In this document: positions 8,900-21,686 of the stretch, piece after piece
Layout of the letters: every line of letters starts with the position of its first letter
Numbering within the stretch: the first letter of the stretch is position 1
Assembly (NCBI GenBank): GCA_023014485.1
Contig: JAJOZX010000945.1
Coordinates: forward strand, 62,001-126,000
From: Bathynomus jamesi
Taxonomy: Eukaryota; Arthropoda; Malacostraca; Isopoda; Cirolanidae
Direction: 5' to 3'
Length of the DNA stretch: 64,000 nt
Notes under the pieces: model-generated
Seen by the model: the letters and a program-made list of their open reading frames with translations, nothing else
Told to the model about the DNA's origin: nothing
Databases searched by the model: none
Made by a program: the position numbers and the translations under genes

Positions 8900-9702
8900 A
8901 TTTCACTTCCCTTTTTCACTCTTTTATTCAACGGTTTGCGCATTGCTCATTTGCTGTGTAAATTTTTTTAATTTTTACATTCATTCAAATTGTTTAACCT
9001 ATTTATTTCTCAATTAGTAAATATTATTAAAGTGCTTAAAAAATACTATGAATCTGCCATCAGAAATTTATAATTGGTTGACAACTCATTTTTAGTTCTT
9101 ATCATATTTCAAAATAATAATGATCATTAAAGTGTTCTAAATCTTCTCATATTTAGTATATAATTCTTTTAGCATATTTTAGTATAAAGTTAGCGTATAA
9201 AAAGTCCTCTATTTAGTATTTGAAATTAATTCATACTTATATTTAATTAGACATATTTAATTTCCCATATTTCAAATTCCAGAAGGATCTATTCTTGTGC
9301 CATTACTTTCTCCATTCTAACTGGAGTAACTCAAATAAACAAAACCTCCTTTAGAAATCATTCATAAAAAATGTCTGCGAACCTCTCAAATAATGATGAT
9401 AAACAAAGTCACTCTTCTCTAACGCTTAAACAGATAAGTATCTTAAAACAAAATTACTTATACAAATTTAGTGTTACTGACAATATGTTCAAAGTTATCA
9501 ATAAAAATCAACATACATCACCCATTCAAAGAGTAATCACCTCCACCAAATTCATCATTTTAATAAAACTAGACTTCTTAGAGATTTTATACACAAACCA
9601 AACTATATAATGGAAACTGCAGGAAATGCACTCTCTTTCAAAGGAGCAGATGTATGGAATGCAATTCACGTAAATATCACACAATCTTCATCATTAAATG
9701 TA
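8900..9702. repeat. Left part of a dispersed repeat (copy 1)
   Basis: The last 30 bases before the mariner (ATCTTCATCATTAAATG) match 53,014-53,032, and the sequence continues after the mariner at 11,086. Upstream it is AT-rich with TTAGTAT-type motifs. The 79-codon frame at 9371-9610 has no recognisable domain. Confidence 0.5.
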
Positions 9703-11083
9703 CGAGGGTGGGTTGAAAAGTAATGCCAACGCTTGAATAATTTTGGATTGTGTAGAGGTAGCCACATAAAACCGGTTTTGTGTTGTAGCTTGATATCCCC
9801 ACCCCATTCCAGATTATTTAGAGATAACCAGATAAAACCGGTTTTGTGTTATAGCCTAATATAGCCTACACTCACTCCCCACGTTGGTTCAATATCGATT
9901 ATAATGGAAAGTAGTAAAAACGTTCGCTTCAAGCAACGTGCCGTAATTGAATTTTTGACTACGGAAAGTGTTGCTCCCATAGACATTCTTCGGCGAATGC
10001 AAGCTGTGTACGACAAACAGTGTGTTGATGTGAGTACCGTACGACGTTGGGCGAGGCAGTGTAAAGAACGAGAAGCAGGGCAAGAAGACTTGAGAGACAA
10101 ACCGCGAATGAAGTGGAAGGCCTGTAACGGCAACCGACGAGTTTCATCGGAACTACGTTGACGAACTGATTCGTGGAAATCGTCGCATTAAACAAAATGA
10201 AATTGCTGCAATGCTCGATATCTCCAAGGAGCGAGTGGGACACATTATCAGTATTCTCGGTTACCGAAAGGTCTGCGCCAGATGGGTGCCTCGCATGCTC
10301 ACTGGCGAGATGAAAACTAAGAGACTACGCATTTGCCAAGAAAATCTGCAGCGCTTCGAAAATGAAGATAAATTTCTGCAGAGCATTGTGACAGGAGACG
10401 AGATGTGGATCCACCATTATGACCCTGAAAATAAACGACAATCCATGAAATATCGGCACAAAAATTCACTGCAACCAAAAAAATTCATAGTTAAAAAAAC
10501 GGCTGGAAAAGTGATGATGACTTTTTTTGGGATATCAATGGTGTTGTTCTCGAAGACTTTACGGAAAGAGAGAGAGCAATCAACTCCGCACGTTATATTG
10601 AAACTCTGAAGAAGTTCAAAAGACGGATCAGGAGGGTTCGCACCCACAAAAACGCAGTCATTGTTCACCATGACAACGCACTGTCTCACACCAGTGTTCA
10701 AACGTGAGAACCATTTGAGGATCTGCAATTCACCATCTTGCCGCATCCACCATATAGCCCCAATTTAGCACCATGCGATTTTCACCTCTCTCCTAAACTT
10801 AAAGAATATATCTGTGGAAATCGCTACGAGTCTGACGAAGACGTTGAGGCCGCTGTGAAATTTTGGTTTCGTAGTTAAAGCTCCGCGTTTTACCGGGATG
10901 GATTTCAAAAACTCATTTATCGTTGGCGTAAATGTATCGAGGTAGAGGGTGATTTTATAGAAAAGTAAATGTATCGTTTTGAAAAATAAACTGTAAGGTA
11001 CATATCTGCTTTTGTTTCGATAAAATCTTTCAACCCGTTTAAAATTTAATTGAGTGGAGGCATTACTTTTCAGCCCACCCTCG
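9703..11083 (+). mobile_element. DD34D mariner-type transposon
   Basis: The terminal repeats start CGAGGGTGGGTTGAAAAG (left) and, inverted, CGAGGGTGGGCTGAAAAG (right), flanked by TA on both sides. The length is 1381 bases and it carries one broken transposase. A paralogous sequence without the insertion exists at 53,014-53,050, which confirms the boundaries. Confidence 0.85.
9904..10968 (+). pseudogene. Mariner transposase, DD34D, frameshifted
   Basis: The frame begins MESSKNVRFKQRAVIEFLT and carries an N-terminal helix-turn-helix region with VDVSTVRRWARQC. The catalytic region has VTGDEMWIHHYDPENKRQS (first D), HHDNALSHTS (second D, near 10,670) and YSPNLAPCDFHLS (third D), with 34 residues between the last two, so DD34D. 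Frame breaks occur near 10,130 and 10,525. Stops lie inside the coding region near 10,708 and 10,876. The gene once ended GDFIEK at 10,968. It cuts and pastes DNA at TA in its active relatives. This copy cannot be active. Confidence 0.8.
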
Positions 11084-11085
11084 TA

Positions 11086-11974
11086 TTTCGCAAATTACTA
11101 AATCACTAGCTTCTGCCGATGTATAAGTTCACTACTACCATTACAACATTAATACTTAAGTTCTCATCTTATAATTAGCTATGTAAAATATGTTAATTTC
11201 ATTAAGTACTTTTAATTTCATAATTTATCCTAAATTATCTGTTTTATTAAGCATCATTTATTTTTTACTAAATATACAAATACAATTTTATTTAAAATTG
11301 TATAAATTAATGAAACTACTTTTGCAAACTTTGGATCACCTAAAGATCAGCGCCCCCATGTATTTTTTTTTTTGCTTTACAGTACCAAATATAAAAATAA
11401 ATTAAATTGAATGCCCAGTTAGATCAACTGTACACCCTTGACGATTGGTTAAGTTAAGTTATAAGATATTTTCGTTAAAAGATATTTTCGTTAGTTTTAA
11501 CCCTTTGAGGACCACGGGACATATTTGTCCCAACGGAAATAATAATATAAATTGTACAATGATGCAACGGTTCTACAAATACATCTACATGTTTATACAG
11601 GTATCGTTTAGTTGTCGGAAAATTAACCCAAAAATGGGTCATTTAAGTGACTATAGTTACTAATATCTAATTGTAAATAACAATAAAACTAAAACTTTTA
11701 AGTTCAAAGAAACGTATACTGGTCAAGATATCATTTGGTAAATGAGGCTGGGGGCCCTGATCTTCAGGTGATCCCAAACTTTTACCTTATTATCATTATG
11801 ATTATTATTGATAAATTCCATAAATTGATCTTAACCATACCTTTAAATAACCATTCGTTGTCATCTGATACTGTATTAAATACTAAATATTTCATAATTA
11901 TTCCATATTTAGTATTTAAAGACAGTCTTAATTACTTCATTATTTCATTTTTAGTTATGCTCTTATTTCTACAG
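11086..11974. repeat. Dispersed repeat copy 1, middle part
   Basis: 11,086-11,320 matches 53,036-53,185 plus 53,484-53,575, and 11,815-11,974 matches 53,955-54,115, with roughly 85-90% identity. The part at 11,420-11,500 carries the recurrent core (CTTGACGATTGGTTAAG, then TTTTCGTTAGTTTTAAC). Open frames here are not conserved between copies, so no gene is called. Confidence 0.65.
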
Positions 11975-12243
11975 ATCTACAGAAGCTAAGGCTAACAAAG
12001 ACCCTAAGATCCACTCTAAGGTTAGCCCGAGAGAAAAGAAAGAGTAGGGGGTTAAAAGAGGAGAATAAGGGGTTAAGTAAGTAGCAAAATCTATCATTCA
12101 TGGGTTAACAATCATTCAGAAAAATAGAAAGAAAGACTCACCATCATCATCCGCCGGCCACTGCCGACAAGTTGGAAAAATAGCCGAAGAGAATAGGAAA
12201 GGGGTGAAAGATGAAAAGAAGTAAAATAAGAACGCTTACAAAC

Positions 12244-12325
12244 CATGCAAACACAGTCGTAACTCAAACACTGTCATACCATGCAAACACAGTCTTAACT
12301 CAAACACTGTCATACCATGCAAACT
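12244..12325. repeat. 36-base tandem repeat in the LINE tail
   Basis: Two and a third copies of CATGCAAACACAGTCGTAAC followed by TCAAACACTGTCATAC. It lies within the 3' tail of the LINE copy. Confidence 0.9.
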
Positions 12326-12502
12326 ACAGATATGGAAGTAAACAGAGGATAAGAAAAGGGGAAAAACAAAAGTAGGAAGAGTATAACAAAAAGTGGGTTA
12401 GTTTACGCTACGAGCTACATCTAAGTTCGTGTTAGTCTAATTTTTTTTTTTTTAATAATTTTATTGCTGGTATATCACAGGCTGGCACGTCACAAGCTGG
12501 CA

Positions 12503-13120
12503 TTAATCGTCAAGAGACTCATCCTCGATCATTACCCCCAGAGCTCCTGTTGCTAATTGTTTTATTATATTAAACAACGTTAATATTTTTAAAATGCTAT
12601 CTAAACGGTTCTTAAACATATTAACGCTGGTAGAGTTCACGACGGGCGCGGGAAGATTATTCCATTTATCAATTACTTTAAACGTAAAAAGGTTTTTAGC
12701 GATGTTAGTAATGAAACGTCTACCACGCAACTTAAATCCGTTATTACGAGTATTGCTATTATCGAAAGTGAACAGTTTGTCAAAATTTACGTTATCGATT
12801 TTATTAACGATTTTGAAAACTTCACTAAGCTCCCCTCTTAATCTCCTAGTTTCGATTGAATGCAAGTCTAACTCTTTAATCCTATCTTCGTAAGACTTGT
12901 TGCGCAACGACAGAATTAGTTTCTTGGCGCGAAGCTGAACCCTTTCCAACCTATCAATATCCTCACGCAAATACTGGCACCAAAACTGAACGGCATATTC
13001 TAAATGAGGCCTGACTAGGGACTTGTAAAGGGGCAATATAATATTCTTCGATTTAAATTCGAAATTACGCGCTATGAAGCCTAACATCCTATTAGCTTTT
13101 GCGCAAGACTCCAGGCACTG
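12503..13120 (-). pseudogene. LINE reverse transcriptase, C-terminal domain
   Basis: The 194-residue frame contains LGFIARNFEFKSKNIILPLY, then SLVRPHLEYAVQFWCQYLRE, LERVQLRAKKLI, RRLRGELSEVFKI and WNNLPAPVVNSTSV. This is the thumb and post-thumb segment of CR1/Jockey-type reverse transcriptases ('LYKSLVRPHLEYA', 'LE.VQ.RA.KLI'). The catalytic palm with YADD is missing through 5' truncation. The start codon shown by the frame is internal, and homology continues upstream to 13,120 (ESCAKANR). A related fragment lies at 44,107-44,480. Confidence 0.8.
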
Positions 13121-13124
13121 GTTC

Positions 13125-13295
13125 CTATTTATCTACTTCATTATTTATCTACTGATGTTTGTATATTTAGGTATATTTATTTGACATACATCATCATTAT
13201 CTAGGTTAATTATATATTGTCATTATGTATTGTTAAATGTTTACTTTCCTTTTCAATAAAATTATAATCAAATAATAATACTTGGCAACGATATG
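13125..13295. repeat. Dispersed repeat copy 1, right part
   Basis: It matches 54,110-54,176 and then 57,588-57,690. Both end in TTCAATAAAATTATAATCAA-type sequence and TACTTGGCAACGATATG. Confidence 0.7.
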
Positions 13296-13667
13296 CTTTC
13301 TCAGCCATTTCGATGTAGTAGACGCAAACACAGACATTTAAATTTTCATTCTTAAACATTTATTTCTCCAACATCTACTTTCGCTTCACTTCCAAATTCT
13401 TTTATTATAACTTACAACTATGTTATAATTTTATTAAAAATTGTCCTACTTCTTTATATTCATCCTTACTGTATTATACTAGCAGAAGCCCGTGGTAAAA
13501 ATACCACGCTTAAACAATGAATAGGATCAATTTAATTTTTTTTTAATAATATTTCCCGAAATGAGCACAAACACAAACAAACAAACATTATCCGAGTTGA
13601 ACTTTATTTGTAATTTTCCCGTTCGTTTCGATTAATTTTAAGCAACTTTTAACTAATAATTTTTTAG

Positions 13668-13830
13668 GAGCAAGTGTAGTTTACGTCCCCCTGTGGTGCC
13701 AAGTGCAGTTTACTTTCCCCTACATTATTCTAGTGTAGTTTGCGTTCCCCAACTTTGTCCGCGTATACCTAATCAAATAAAATGTTAAAACTAACGAAAA
13801 TATTACGACTTAACCAAACCAATCGTCAAT
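13668..13830. repeat. TAGTGTAGTTTACGTTCCCC minisatellite with the core motif
   Basis: Three diverged copies of the AGTGTAGTTTACGTCCCC unit are followed by CGCGTATACCTAATCAAATA and by GTTAAAACTAACGAAAATA. The same order recurs at 41,010-41,157 and, inverted, at 52,815-53,010. Confidence 0.8.
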
Positions 13831-13838
13831 TTATATAC

Positions 13839-13841
<3 letters not shown>

Positions 13842-13931
<90 letters not shown>

Positions 13932-13957
13932 CATTAGCCTATTAATATTATAATATT

Positions 13958-13994
<37 letters not shown>
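13842..13994. repeat. (TA)n(GA)n and (TTA)n microsatellites
   Basis: About 60 bases of TA are followed by about 28 of GA, a 30-base gap and about 33 bases of TTA repeats. Confidence 0.95.
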
Positions 13995-13999
13995 GTACT

Positions 14000-15227
14000 A
14001 TATTGTGGGAATATCAATCTCCCTCAATGACTGCAATTATTAATCGTTAATTATGAATTAATAATTATTCCTGTAAAAGTTACAGAACTTAAGTTCGTCC
14101 AGTTTCTATCACTATACAGTATTTATCTCATCACTATTTCCAATGTCTTAACTCCCTATACCAATCATCGTAATGTAAAGTGATTAAATTGTATAAATTC
14201 TAGTAAATATTCTATTCAGTTTTTATTAATAATATTGTACTAAAATAACTGTATAATGATTCATTGTAAATAACATTAATAAAAGACAACAACAAAAATA
14301 ATAGCCGTTATGGCTTTGTTAAAAAAGTGTAAACTTAAAAGTTTAATTATGTTACCTTAAAATTGTTCATAGCTCGCAAAACTGCTGATTAGGGAGCTAA
14401 ATCCCCCACTTCATTCAACCCTTTGTAATATAGAGTCCATCTATTTCCTTGTTAAAACTGAAATCATTCGTGCGATTGCTACATTCGCGAACGTGTTTCT
14501 TATCCTTCCTTAATTTTTATTTGAACTCTTGCGTCACTTTTGAATTCTATTAAGATTTATCGCAATTGTTGCTTCGAGTCTCATCTGTATTTTCTATTAC
14601 CTTCATAATTAAATCCAAGAGTGAAAGAAAACTCGCCGAACAATTATAAATTTTTCTAAGTTCTCCATTTGGTAATTATATTGGTTAATAATTGCTTAAC
14701 CATAAATCGTACAACATCGTCTAAAGCCTGACTAGTCTTCAGGAGCAAACACATCAAGTCACAGAAAGTAAAGACAACGGTTCCCAGATGCTGCCATTTA
14801 CTAAAATAGAGAAAATATCAAATTACTTTCATAAATATTTAATTTATTTATACTGGTTGTTCAGGGTTATTTTTTTAAACTGTTAAGAAGAAACTTCTTC
14901 CCATTTTCAGTAAAACTGCATTTTAACTAAAAACAACGATGAATAAAATGAAAATTTAGGAATTATTGGAGGTAGGATCTTCATAAAGACAAAAATTTCA
15001 ACCGACAAACCAAATTTTCAAATTTTTTGAGAGAATGTTTTCGAATGAAAAATTTCACAACAAAAGTATTTGGAGTTGCATTTACGAACACATCGGAACA
15101 AAATGTAACACGATAATATTTTTCGAATTGAACCATCACATTTTTTAAGATAAAACAAAAACAAAAATAATCTAACCACCTAATCTAACAACCTAACCAA
15201 GCGTAGGCCAAACTCTAGCATAATTGT

Positions 15228-15263
<36 letters not shown>

Positions 15264-15285
15264 ATATATATTAATATATATATAT
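14000..15285. other. No gene seen
   Basis: AT-rich sequence with no open frame above 60 codons and no recognised element. TA tracts lie at 15,230-15,285. Confidence 0.5.
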
Positions 15286-15659
15286 TAGGGTGGTCCAAAA
15301 AATAAAATTTTGTGATTTTTTACCTCCACATGACTGCTCCTGTTCCTATATCTTTCAAACATTTCCATGCCAAATTTCAGCCCATTTGAATGATATTTAC
15401 TGGTCGCTATGAATTTCATTTTACTACTCATTTTCTAGTAGATTGATCTTCTGGGTTAAAAAATGAAAAAACAAGGGCAAATACTAGTTTATTTGCTTGA
15501 AAACAGATTCAATCTCAAAGAAAACAGCTTATTTTTTTAGAAAATAGAATAACTCTTAAAGAAAACATTAATTTTTAAAGAACAAAAATGATATGTTTGA
15601 TAGAAAATTACATTTATCATTCGTTTATAATATACATCATTACTTAGATTAACGCTTCA

Positions 15660-17895
15660 TCACTGAATCCTTCGAAGACGATGAGTAGTCTTCGCGATGT
15701 TTGCTACTAATCGGAGGATGAATTGTTTTTGTTCTTCATCCTTCGTCAAAGATGTATTATATGCCTTGATAAGGGCGATACCTCTCTCTGCCGAATCATT
15801 GACAACTTTTAGGTTGATCGCTATGCGTTGAAACTCTTGAAAGCAATCATCCTCCCCCCAGGAATTGGGATCGGTCCTCAGGAAGGTATCCTCCGCTGCC
15901 TTCCTTCCTTCTTTCTTTAACAGACTGAAGATTCCCAGGGTCCTTTTGGGGACCATTTCATACAAATTCAAATCTTCAATGTTTCCTTCAAACTTCAATC
16001 GACGAGTAACAGTGGTATTCTCGTTACGTTGAGGTTTACGACCATCTTCCGTTTGGTCTCGGCATCGACTCTAGGATCGAAGGATGCAAGGCCAATGAGA
16101 TCCTCTCCAAGATACCACAGGTGCCATTGAAGAGCTGTGGATGCTGCTTTGGAAATGGTCTGATTTGGGTACTTTTGCAAGATTTTAAGAAGCAGAATAT
16201 CGTTGAAAGGAGTGTTGATTCCGATGGGGACCTCGTTCTAAAAACGTGCGTAGACCAAGGCGATAAACAGAGAGAGCTCGGTGATATTCTCCGTCTCACG
16301 TGCTGTCAGCTGTAGTTGATGCTTGAACAGATAAATTTTGAGGACGTAGATGGCCTTGGCCATCCAGCGTGCATGGTGAGTTGGTCTTGGAGCGCGGACC
16401 TTGACTTCTTTCTCATCACGGCACCCGAGGAAGGTGAGGCAGAGTCGTAGCAATTCCTCCTAGTCATCACGCGATTGTTTAGACTCCAGTGCCTTTGTGA
16501 AGTACTGGATCCTTTCCTCTCGAAGCTGGAACATCTTTGGATCTCTAAATAGGTTGTTTGAAGCCTTCATGAAGGAATCCTTCTGAAGTGATGGCCATTT
16601 TTTATGAAAATGTTTAAAGAGATCATTTCCGGGCCACCTGTGGGTCCAAGAAGTGCGTTGCAGGTGTTTGACAAGACGACTTCAAATATATGATGTCGAC
16701 AAGCGATCCAGACAAGTTCCCTCCCTATTGCTTTTTCAATCATGATACAGGCTCCCCTGTGAAGGCCAGTATTAGACGCAGTTGTGTCAAATACGAGACC
16801 TTTGATCTCACCGCGAAGATTCCAGTCATCAATCGTCTAAATGCAAGCCTTGGCCTCTTCTTCTCCTGTAGCGCGTTGTATTTTTGGCACGGCTAGGAGT
16901 TTTTCCATCCCATTTCCCGTAACGATTACCGCGGTTCGTTCGGCTGTTTCCTTTGCACCGCCGATATCGGGAAATAGTTTCCCATCCCAGTGAAGAAGAA
17001 GGGGTCCTTTGACAGAAAACGAAGCTTGATCCTCTTTGGCTGCTACCTGCCTTGCTTGCCTTCTTCAACGACGGATGGAGTTGCGTGAAAGAGTCATTGT
17101 AGAAATATCATAGCCCTGGGCTTGGGCGACTGGTCCAGCAACGAAGAGTGCTTCTCGATCGGGAAGGTTGACGCGATCAAGATCACCACATTTGGTGATG
17201 TGAAGATATTGTTTCGTTTGGGAGGATGAGAGTGTATATCTGCTCTTCCAGTCGAAGTCGACGGACGATAATTATCATCTTCAGCGTTGAATTCTTCAGA
17301 GGATGAAGTGAAGTGGATGTGCTGGATGATGGAAGAGCAGCAGCTCCAGTCTGGAATGCAGCCTCTCTTTCTTTGTACCTTAGAGCTTTGTCAGCATCTT
17401 TCTCCTGTCGACATCTCTTGCGGTATTCTTGGCAAAATTAATCTTGTCAGGGCCTGCCATACTGCAGGAAAAGACATCTCGTTGCATCATCAGGAATTGG
17501 CGGTCTTCTTCATTGTCTATCACCTTCAAGGCGTCCTTCGAGGCAACGTCGAAAAGCTCTGAGAGAGTCTCTTGGAACATGCTCTCTTTCACTCTGCAGC
17601 TTTGTAGCTGCGTCTTGCGGTTTTTCTTCAATGCAAGGAACTCTTCGTACAGCTTTGACAGCTTCCTAACGCAGGAATCGATTCGTTGTGTAGGAATCCT
17701 TGCTCTCTGCCATACTTGCAGGGCCTCTTTGCAGACCAAGTTGTAGCTCTCTTTCAAGGTCTTGGACTGGTCATGGTGGTGAAACTGAACAAAACGAAGC
17801 ACATCACCACATGTGGATAGCCTTGCAGTTGATAACTCGTTGCTGGGCTTTCCTAGAACCCACGTTTCTGCAGATGAGCGAGTACTTCTAGCCAT
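15660..17895 (-). pseudogene. DDE-like transposase of the TAGGGTG family, copy 1
   Basis: Translation runs from 17,895 down to 15,660 in several frames. N-terminal part (17,895-17,380): WQRARIPTQRID and LFDVASKDALKVIDNEEDRQ, a basic DNA-binding or oligomerisation region. In other frames follow HWDGKL (near 17,000), FDTTASNTG with IACRHHIFEV (near 16,800-16,700), ARWMAKAIY (near 16,360), HLWYLGEDLIGLASFD (16,130-16,080) and KVVNDSAERGIALI with EEQKQFILRLV at the C-terminus. The same landmarks occur in the copies at 18.6 and 28.7 kb. The D residues of HWDGK and DTTA, the CxxH pair and a later E (YLxEEL or NDxAER) suggest an RNase-H-like DDE enzyme with a hAT-like insertion. It is broken by several frameshifts. 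Confidence 0.65.
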
Positions 17896-17919
17896 AACTT
17901 GAAAAATGAGAGAAAATAA

Positions 17920-18172
17920 TGCATTAACCGTTTAGCACCAAAGCACAATTATATAAGTGTTAAAGTAAAAAATTGCAGTCATAATAAATAAAGTAAAAAA
18001 ATTGGTTACAGTGGTTAGTGGTTGATGGGTAGGAAGATAGCCAAATGTTTACAAATATATTTAAGAATAAGTAAATAATAAACTTCAAGGGACATAAGTA
18101 TATACCTTACAATTTTAATCATTTAATTTAATAGCAACATCCTTACCGGTTATAAATTTGCATATAAAGAAC

Positions 18173-18206
<34 letters not shown>

Positions 18207-18207
18207 T
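17920..18207. other. Non-coding 5' flank of the transposase relic, then a TA tract
   Basis: AT-rich sequence upstream of the transposase start. A TA tract at 18,180-18,207 is the insertion site of the next element. Confidence 0.5.
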
Positions 18208-20759
18208 TAGGGTGATTAAAAAAAATCAAAGTTTTTTTTTTTAATTGTTCAACCTGTATTTTTGTTCCCTATGACAAAAAAGTAGTGTATGCCAAATTTG
18301 GTGAATTTTAAATAAAATTTACTATGTGCTACCAGGCGTCAAAGTTTCGCTTTTTTTCAATTTGTTTGTTTTTACAACTTATGATTTTATGTTTAATTGT
18401 TTATATTTCAGAATTTTTAATTAATGGTTTATATACTAGCTTGCTTTTAATTGTTGTTTGGAACTCGTAATTTTGATACCAATTAATCGATTATGGAAGC
18501 TAGGCCTAACTCACCATCACCTAGTTGCTCAGTTGGGAGAAGTTCTACGAGAAAAGAAACTGAAGTATGGCTAACTGGGCAGCCCTCTGCATTACTAAAA
18601 CATCCGTATTACCATCAGAGAAGGAAATGATGGCCCTCTTCATGCACTACAGAAATATTAAAAAGCGAGGCATTAGAGAATCATGCTACTCTACTGCGGA
18701 TGATGTGCTAGCAGTTTGGAAAAAGAGGAATACCAGCAAAACAAAGATACGTGTAGTAGATAAAATTCAAGGAATACTGAAGGAATGGCAGCTGCTTAAG
18801 AAAAACAAAGCAAACAAATTGAAAAGATCACAAAATTTAAATAATAAAGAAGAAAAATGGAAAGATAAACTGGGAAACTTATTTGACATTGCTCATGAGA
18901 ATGCTATGCAGCTTATAAAAATAGAAGATGATAAGAAATTCTTGAAAATGCAACGTGAGAAAGGACATCATGGAAAAATGGGTACCATTGATAAGGCTGT
19001 TGCTAAAAAAGAGCAAAGAGCAGCAGAAAAGCAACAACGTCATGAAATGAGGAAAGCAGAAGAGATCAAAAGAAAGAAGAATGAAGAGGCTGTCATACTC
19101 ACCAGTACATCATCAAAATCAGAATCAGAGGAGAGTAAAAGTGATGAATCTGGTTTCTGTGCTGCACAACCTTCAACATGGAAAAGTAAGTTAGGCAAAC
19201 GTAGAAAATTGTTTGATGATAAATTATTAGGAAGTCTTGATGTTACAAAATTGAGTGACAGAAATGCGTCTCTAGTTTTAATGCCAACAATCAGACATCG
19301 CTTGAATGGGGCATCTGCGAACAAATAAAATGCGTGTGTTTCGATAGAACGGCAGCCAATACTGGTCCTAGAAATGGTGCAGCTATTCTTCTAGAACAAA
19401 AATTCGACAACGATTTATTGTGGCTGGCATGTCGACACCACATATTTGAAATTATGCTGGAAGCTGTTGTTTCAAAGTCTTTATCACCATCTTCTGGCCC
19501 AGATATAGTCCTTTTTAAGAAGTTCAGAGAAAAATGGTCAAGCATTAATAAGGAGGACTACGAAACAGTATTATCAGATCCAGATATCTATGAAAATTCA
19601 TGACATCAAAGATGACAATTATATTTGCAGCAAATCAACTAGACACATTCCAACCAAGAGACGATTACCTAGAACTATTGCAGTTAACAATTATTTTTTG
19701 GGGAGGTGAACCAAACGGTGGAATCAAATTTAAACATCCAGCGGGACTTCATCGGGCTCGGTGGATGGCCAAAATTACATATTCATTAAAATTTTTGGTT
19801 CAAATCTCAGTTCAAAATTTCAGTAAAAGACAAAAAAGGACTAAAAGACATCTGTCTATTTGCTACTCGGTGGTTACAGCTCCTGTGCCATCTTGCGCTC
19901 CTCGTCTTGATTTGGAATTATTACAGAATCTTGTAGTCTACAAACAAATAAATGACACAATTGCATTTGTTGCTATTAAAAAACTGTCAGGTCACCTCTG
20001 GTACCTATCAGAAGAACTGGTAGCGTTGGCCTTTTATGATGATGAAGTGCCTACTGAAACAAAAAACAAAATGGTAAAGGCCTTGCAAAATAAAACAAAC
20101 TCTTCCTGCGAAACGGGCTTTTCTAGATCCTGCACTTATTCTAACGAAGAAATTAGAAGATTTTGTCACATCAAATACTCAAAGATTCTTTACAATAACA
20201 GAATTTAGTACAAAATTTTTACTCAAAGATGCTAAAGAATGGCATGATGATGAAGAGTTTAACTCCGCTAAGAAATCTATCAAACAGTCGAAAGTCGTGA
20301 ATGATATAGCGGAAAGAGGAGTAAAATTAATGGATGAATATAATAAAATACTAACACATGACGAAGATCAAAAACAATTCTTGCTACAAGTAGTGAAAAA
20401 CTACAGGGCTGTTTACCCTGATAGAAAAAAAGAAACATTGATGAAATAAGGACAGCTAATGTCTCAAATATCATGCTAGTTTAATTATGCATGCTTGTGG
20501 TTATGGTAGGACCTACGGGGGAGCTTTCCACATTAAAAAAAAGCAATGCGACTTGTACTGTACCTCCTGGGTGGTGTGGAAAAATTTGACAATTTGAGTC
20601 GTTCTGTCAATTTTTAATTGCTGGTAGCAACCCTTAAAAATTAAAAATTTGCTAAAATATTTTAGGATAGTTATTTTTATGCTGAAATGAACCATTTAAA
20701 GGGTTGAACACATTAAAATATAAAAAAAAAATTTTTACCCCCATATTTGAATCACCCTA
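18208..20759 (+). mobile_element. TAGGGTG element, copy 2
   Basis: The left end is TAGGGTGATTAAAAAAAA and the right end, inverted, TAGGGTGATTCAAATATG. Both sides have TA-rich flanks (ATATAT before, ATATAT after). The length is 2552 bases. It carries one transposase pseudogene on the plus strand. Confidence 0.75.
18567..20449 (+). pseudogene. DDE-like transposase of the TAGGGTG family, copy 2, internal deletion
   Basis: The first frame (18,567-19,328) begins MANWAALCITKTSVLPSEK and has LFDIAHENAMQLIKIEDDKK, basic KEQRAAEKQQRHEMRKAEE and an acidic serine-rich linker. It jumps from LVLMPTIRH to WGICEQIKCVCFDRTAANTG, so about 120 codons including the HWDGK motif are missing. FDRTAANTGPRNGAAILLEQ and LACRHHIFEIMLEAV follow (19,334-19,603), then RARWMAKITYSLKF (19,755), HLWYLSEELVALAFYDDE (19,990) and, in another frame, KVVNDIAERGVKLMDEYN (20,290) with DQKQFLLQVVKNY before the stop at 20,449. 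In this copy the motif reads DRTA where the others have DTTA. Confidence 0.7.
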
Positions 20760-20766
20760 ATATATA

Positions 20767-21686
20767 CAGGGTGGGCGGAAAGTAGCTCCCTATTTTGGAT
20801 TGGTAAAAAAATACGTATATTATCCATTTATTTCAGAAGAAATAATATGAAAAGGTAGGCATACATGGTAGGTTTTCTCTAAAATTCAATGTGGGCTCCA
20901 ACTCTTTCCACCAGCTTCTGGAGCCGCCCAGGAATGGTGTCCACTGACTTTAGCAGGAACTCCGGCGGGATGGAGGACATGACTTCCCGAATTCGGTCCT
21001 CCAGTTCTTCCAATGTCCTCGGTTTGGTGCGGTAGACTTCTTCCTTTACCACCCCAAAGAAAGAAGTCGCACGGTGTCAAGTCGGGGCTCCTGGCTGGCC
21101 ATTGATGTGGACCACGACGACCCATCCAACGCCCAGGGAAGTGGGCATCCAGCCACTCACGGACAACAAGAGCGAAGTGCGGAGGGGCGCCATCTTGCAT
21201 AAATATCAGATCGTCGATGTTCTCCCATGTGCTGACAACCGGCCAGACCTCGTTTCGCAACATAGCAAGGTACCGCTCAGCATTCATGGTGTTGCGCAGA
21301 AGGAACGGGCCCACAACCTGATCTGAGGTCATACCAAACCACACCGTTACACTGAACCGATTCTGCCGTTTTTCAGCGGTAACCGTGCGACTTCTTTCTT
21401 TGGGGGTGGGTAAAGGAAGAAGTCTACCGCACCAAACCGAGGACATTGGAAGAACTGGAGGACCGAATTCGGGAAGTCATGTCCTCCATCCCGGAGTTCC
21501 TGCTAAAGTCAGTGGACGCCATTCCTGGGCGGCTCCAGAAGCTGGTGGAAAGAGTTGGAGCCCACATTGAATTTTAGAGAAAACCTACCATGTATGCCTA
21601 CCTTTTCATATTATTTCTTCTGAAATAAATGGATAATATACGTATTTTTTTACCAATCCAAAATAGGGAGCTACTTTCCGCCCACC

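Larger units (their letters stand above)
11975..13120 (-). mobile_element. CR1-like LINE, 5'-truncated copy
   Basis: The minus strand carries the C-terminal part of a reverse-transcriptase ORF and then a long 3' tail. The junctions are seen by comparison with the uninterrupted paralogue at 54,100-54,125: both flanks are variants of TATTTATCTAC. Inside the tail are AATAAAATTATT and an A run (12,431-12,444) and a 36-base tandem repeat at 12,244-12,325. Confidence 0.6.

Noticed and set aside
12001..12120. Splice-like motifs in the purine-rich stretch
   Set aside because: No open frame or phase-compatible partner. The region is the 3' tail of the LINE copy.
17287..17891. Plus-strand frames of 63-105 codons
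   Set aside because: They lie opposite the transposase N-terminal region, whose landmarks are on the minus strand.
21385..21570. 61-codon plus-strand frame with QTEDIGR
   Set aside because: It is the inverted copy of the mariner 3' end and ends in the same residues as the minus-strand transposase.
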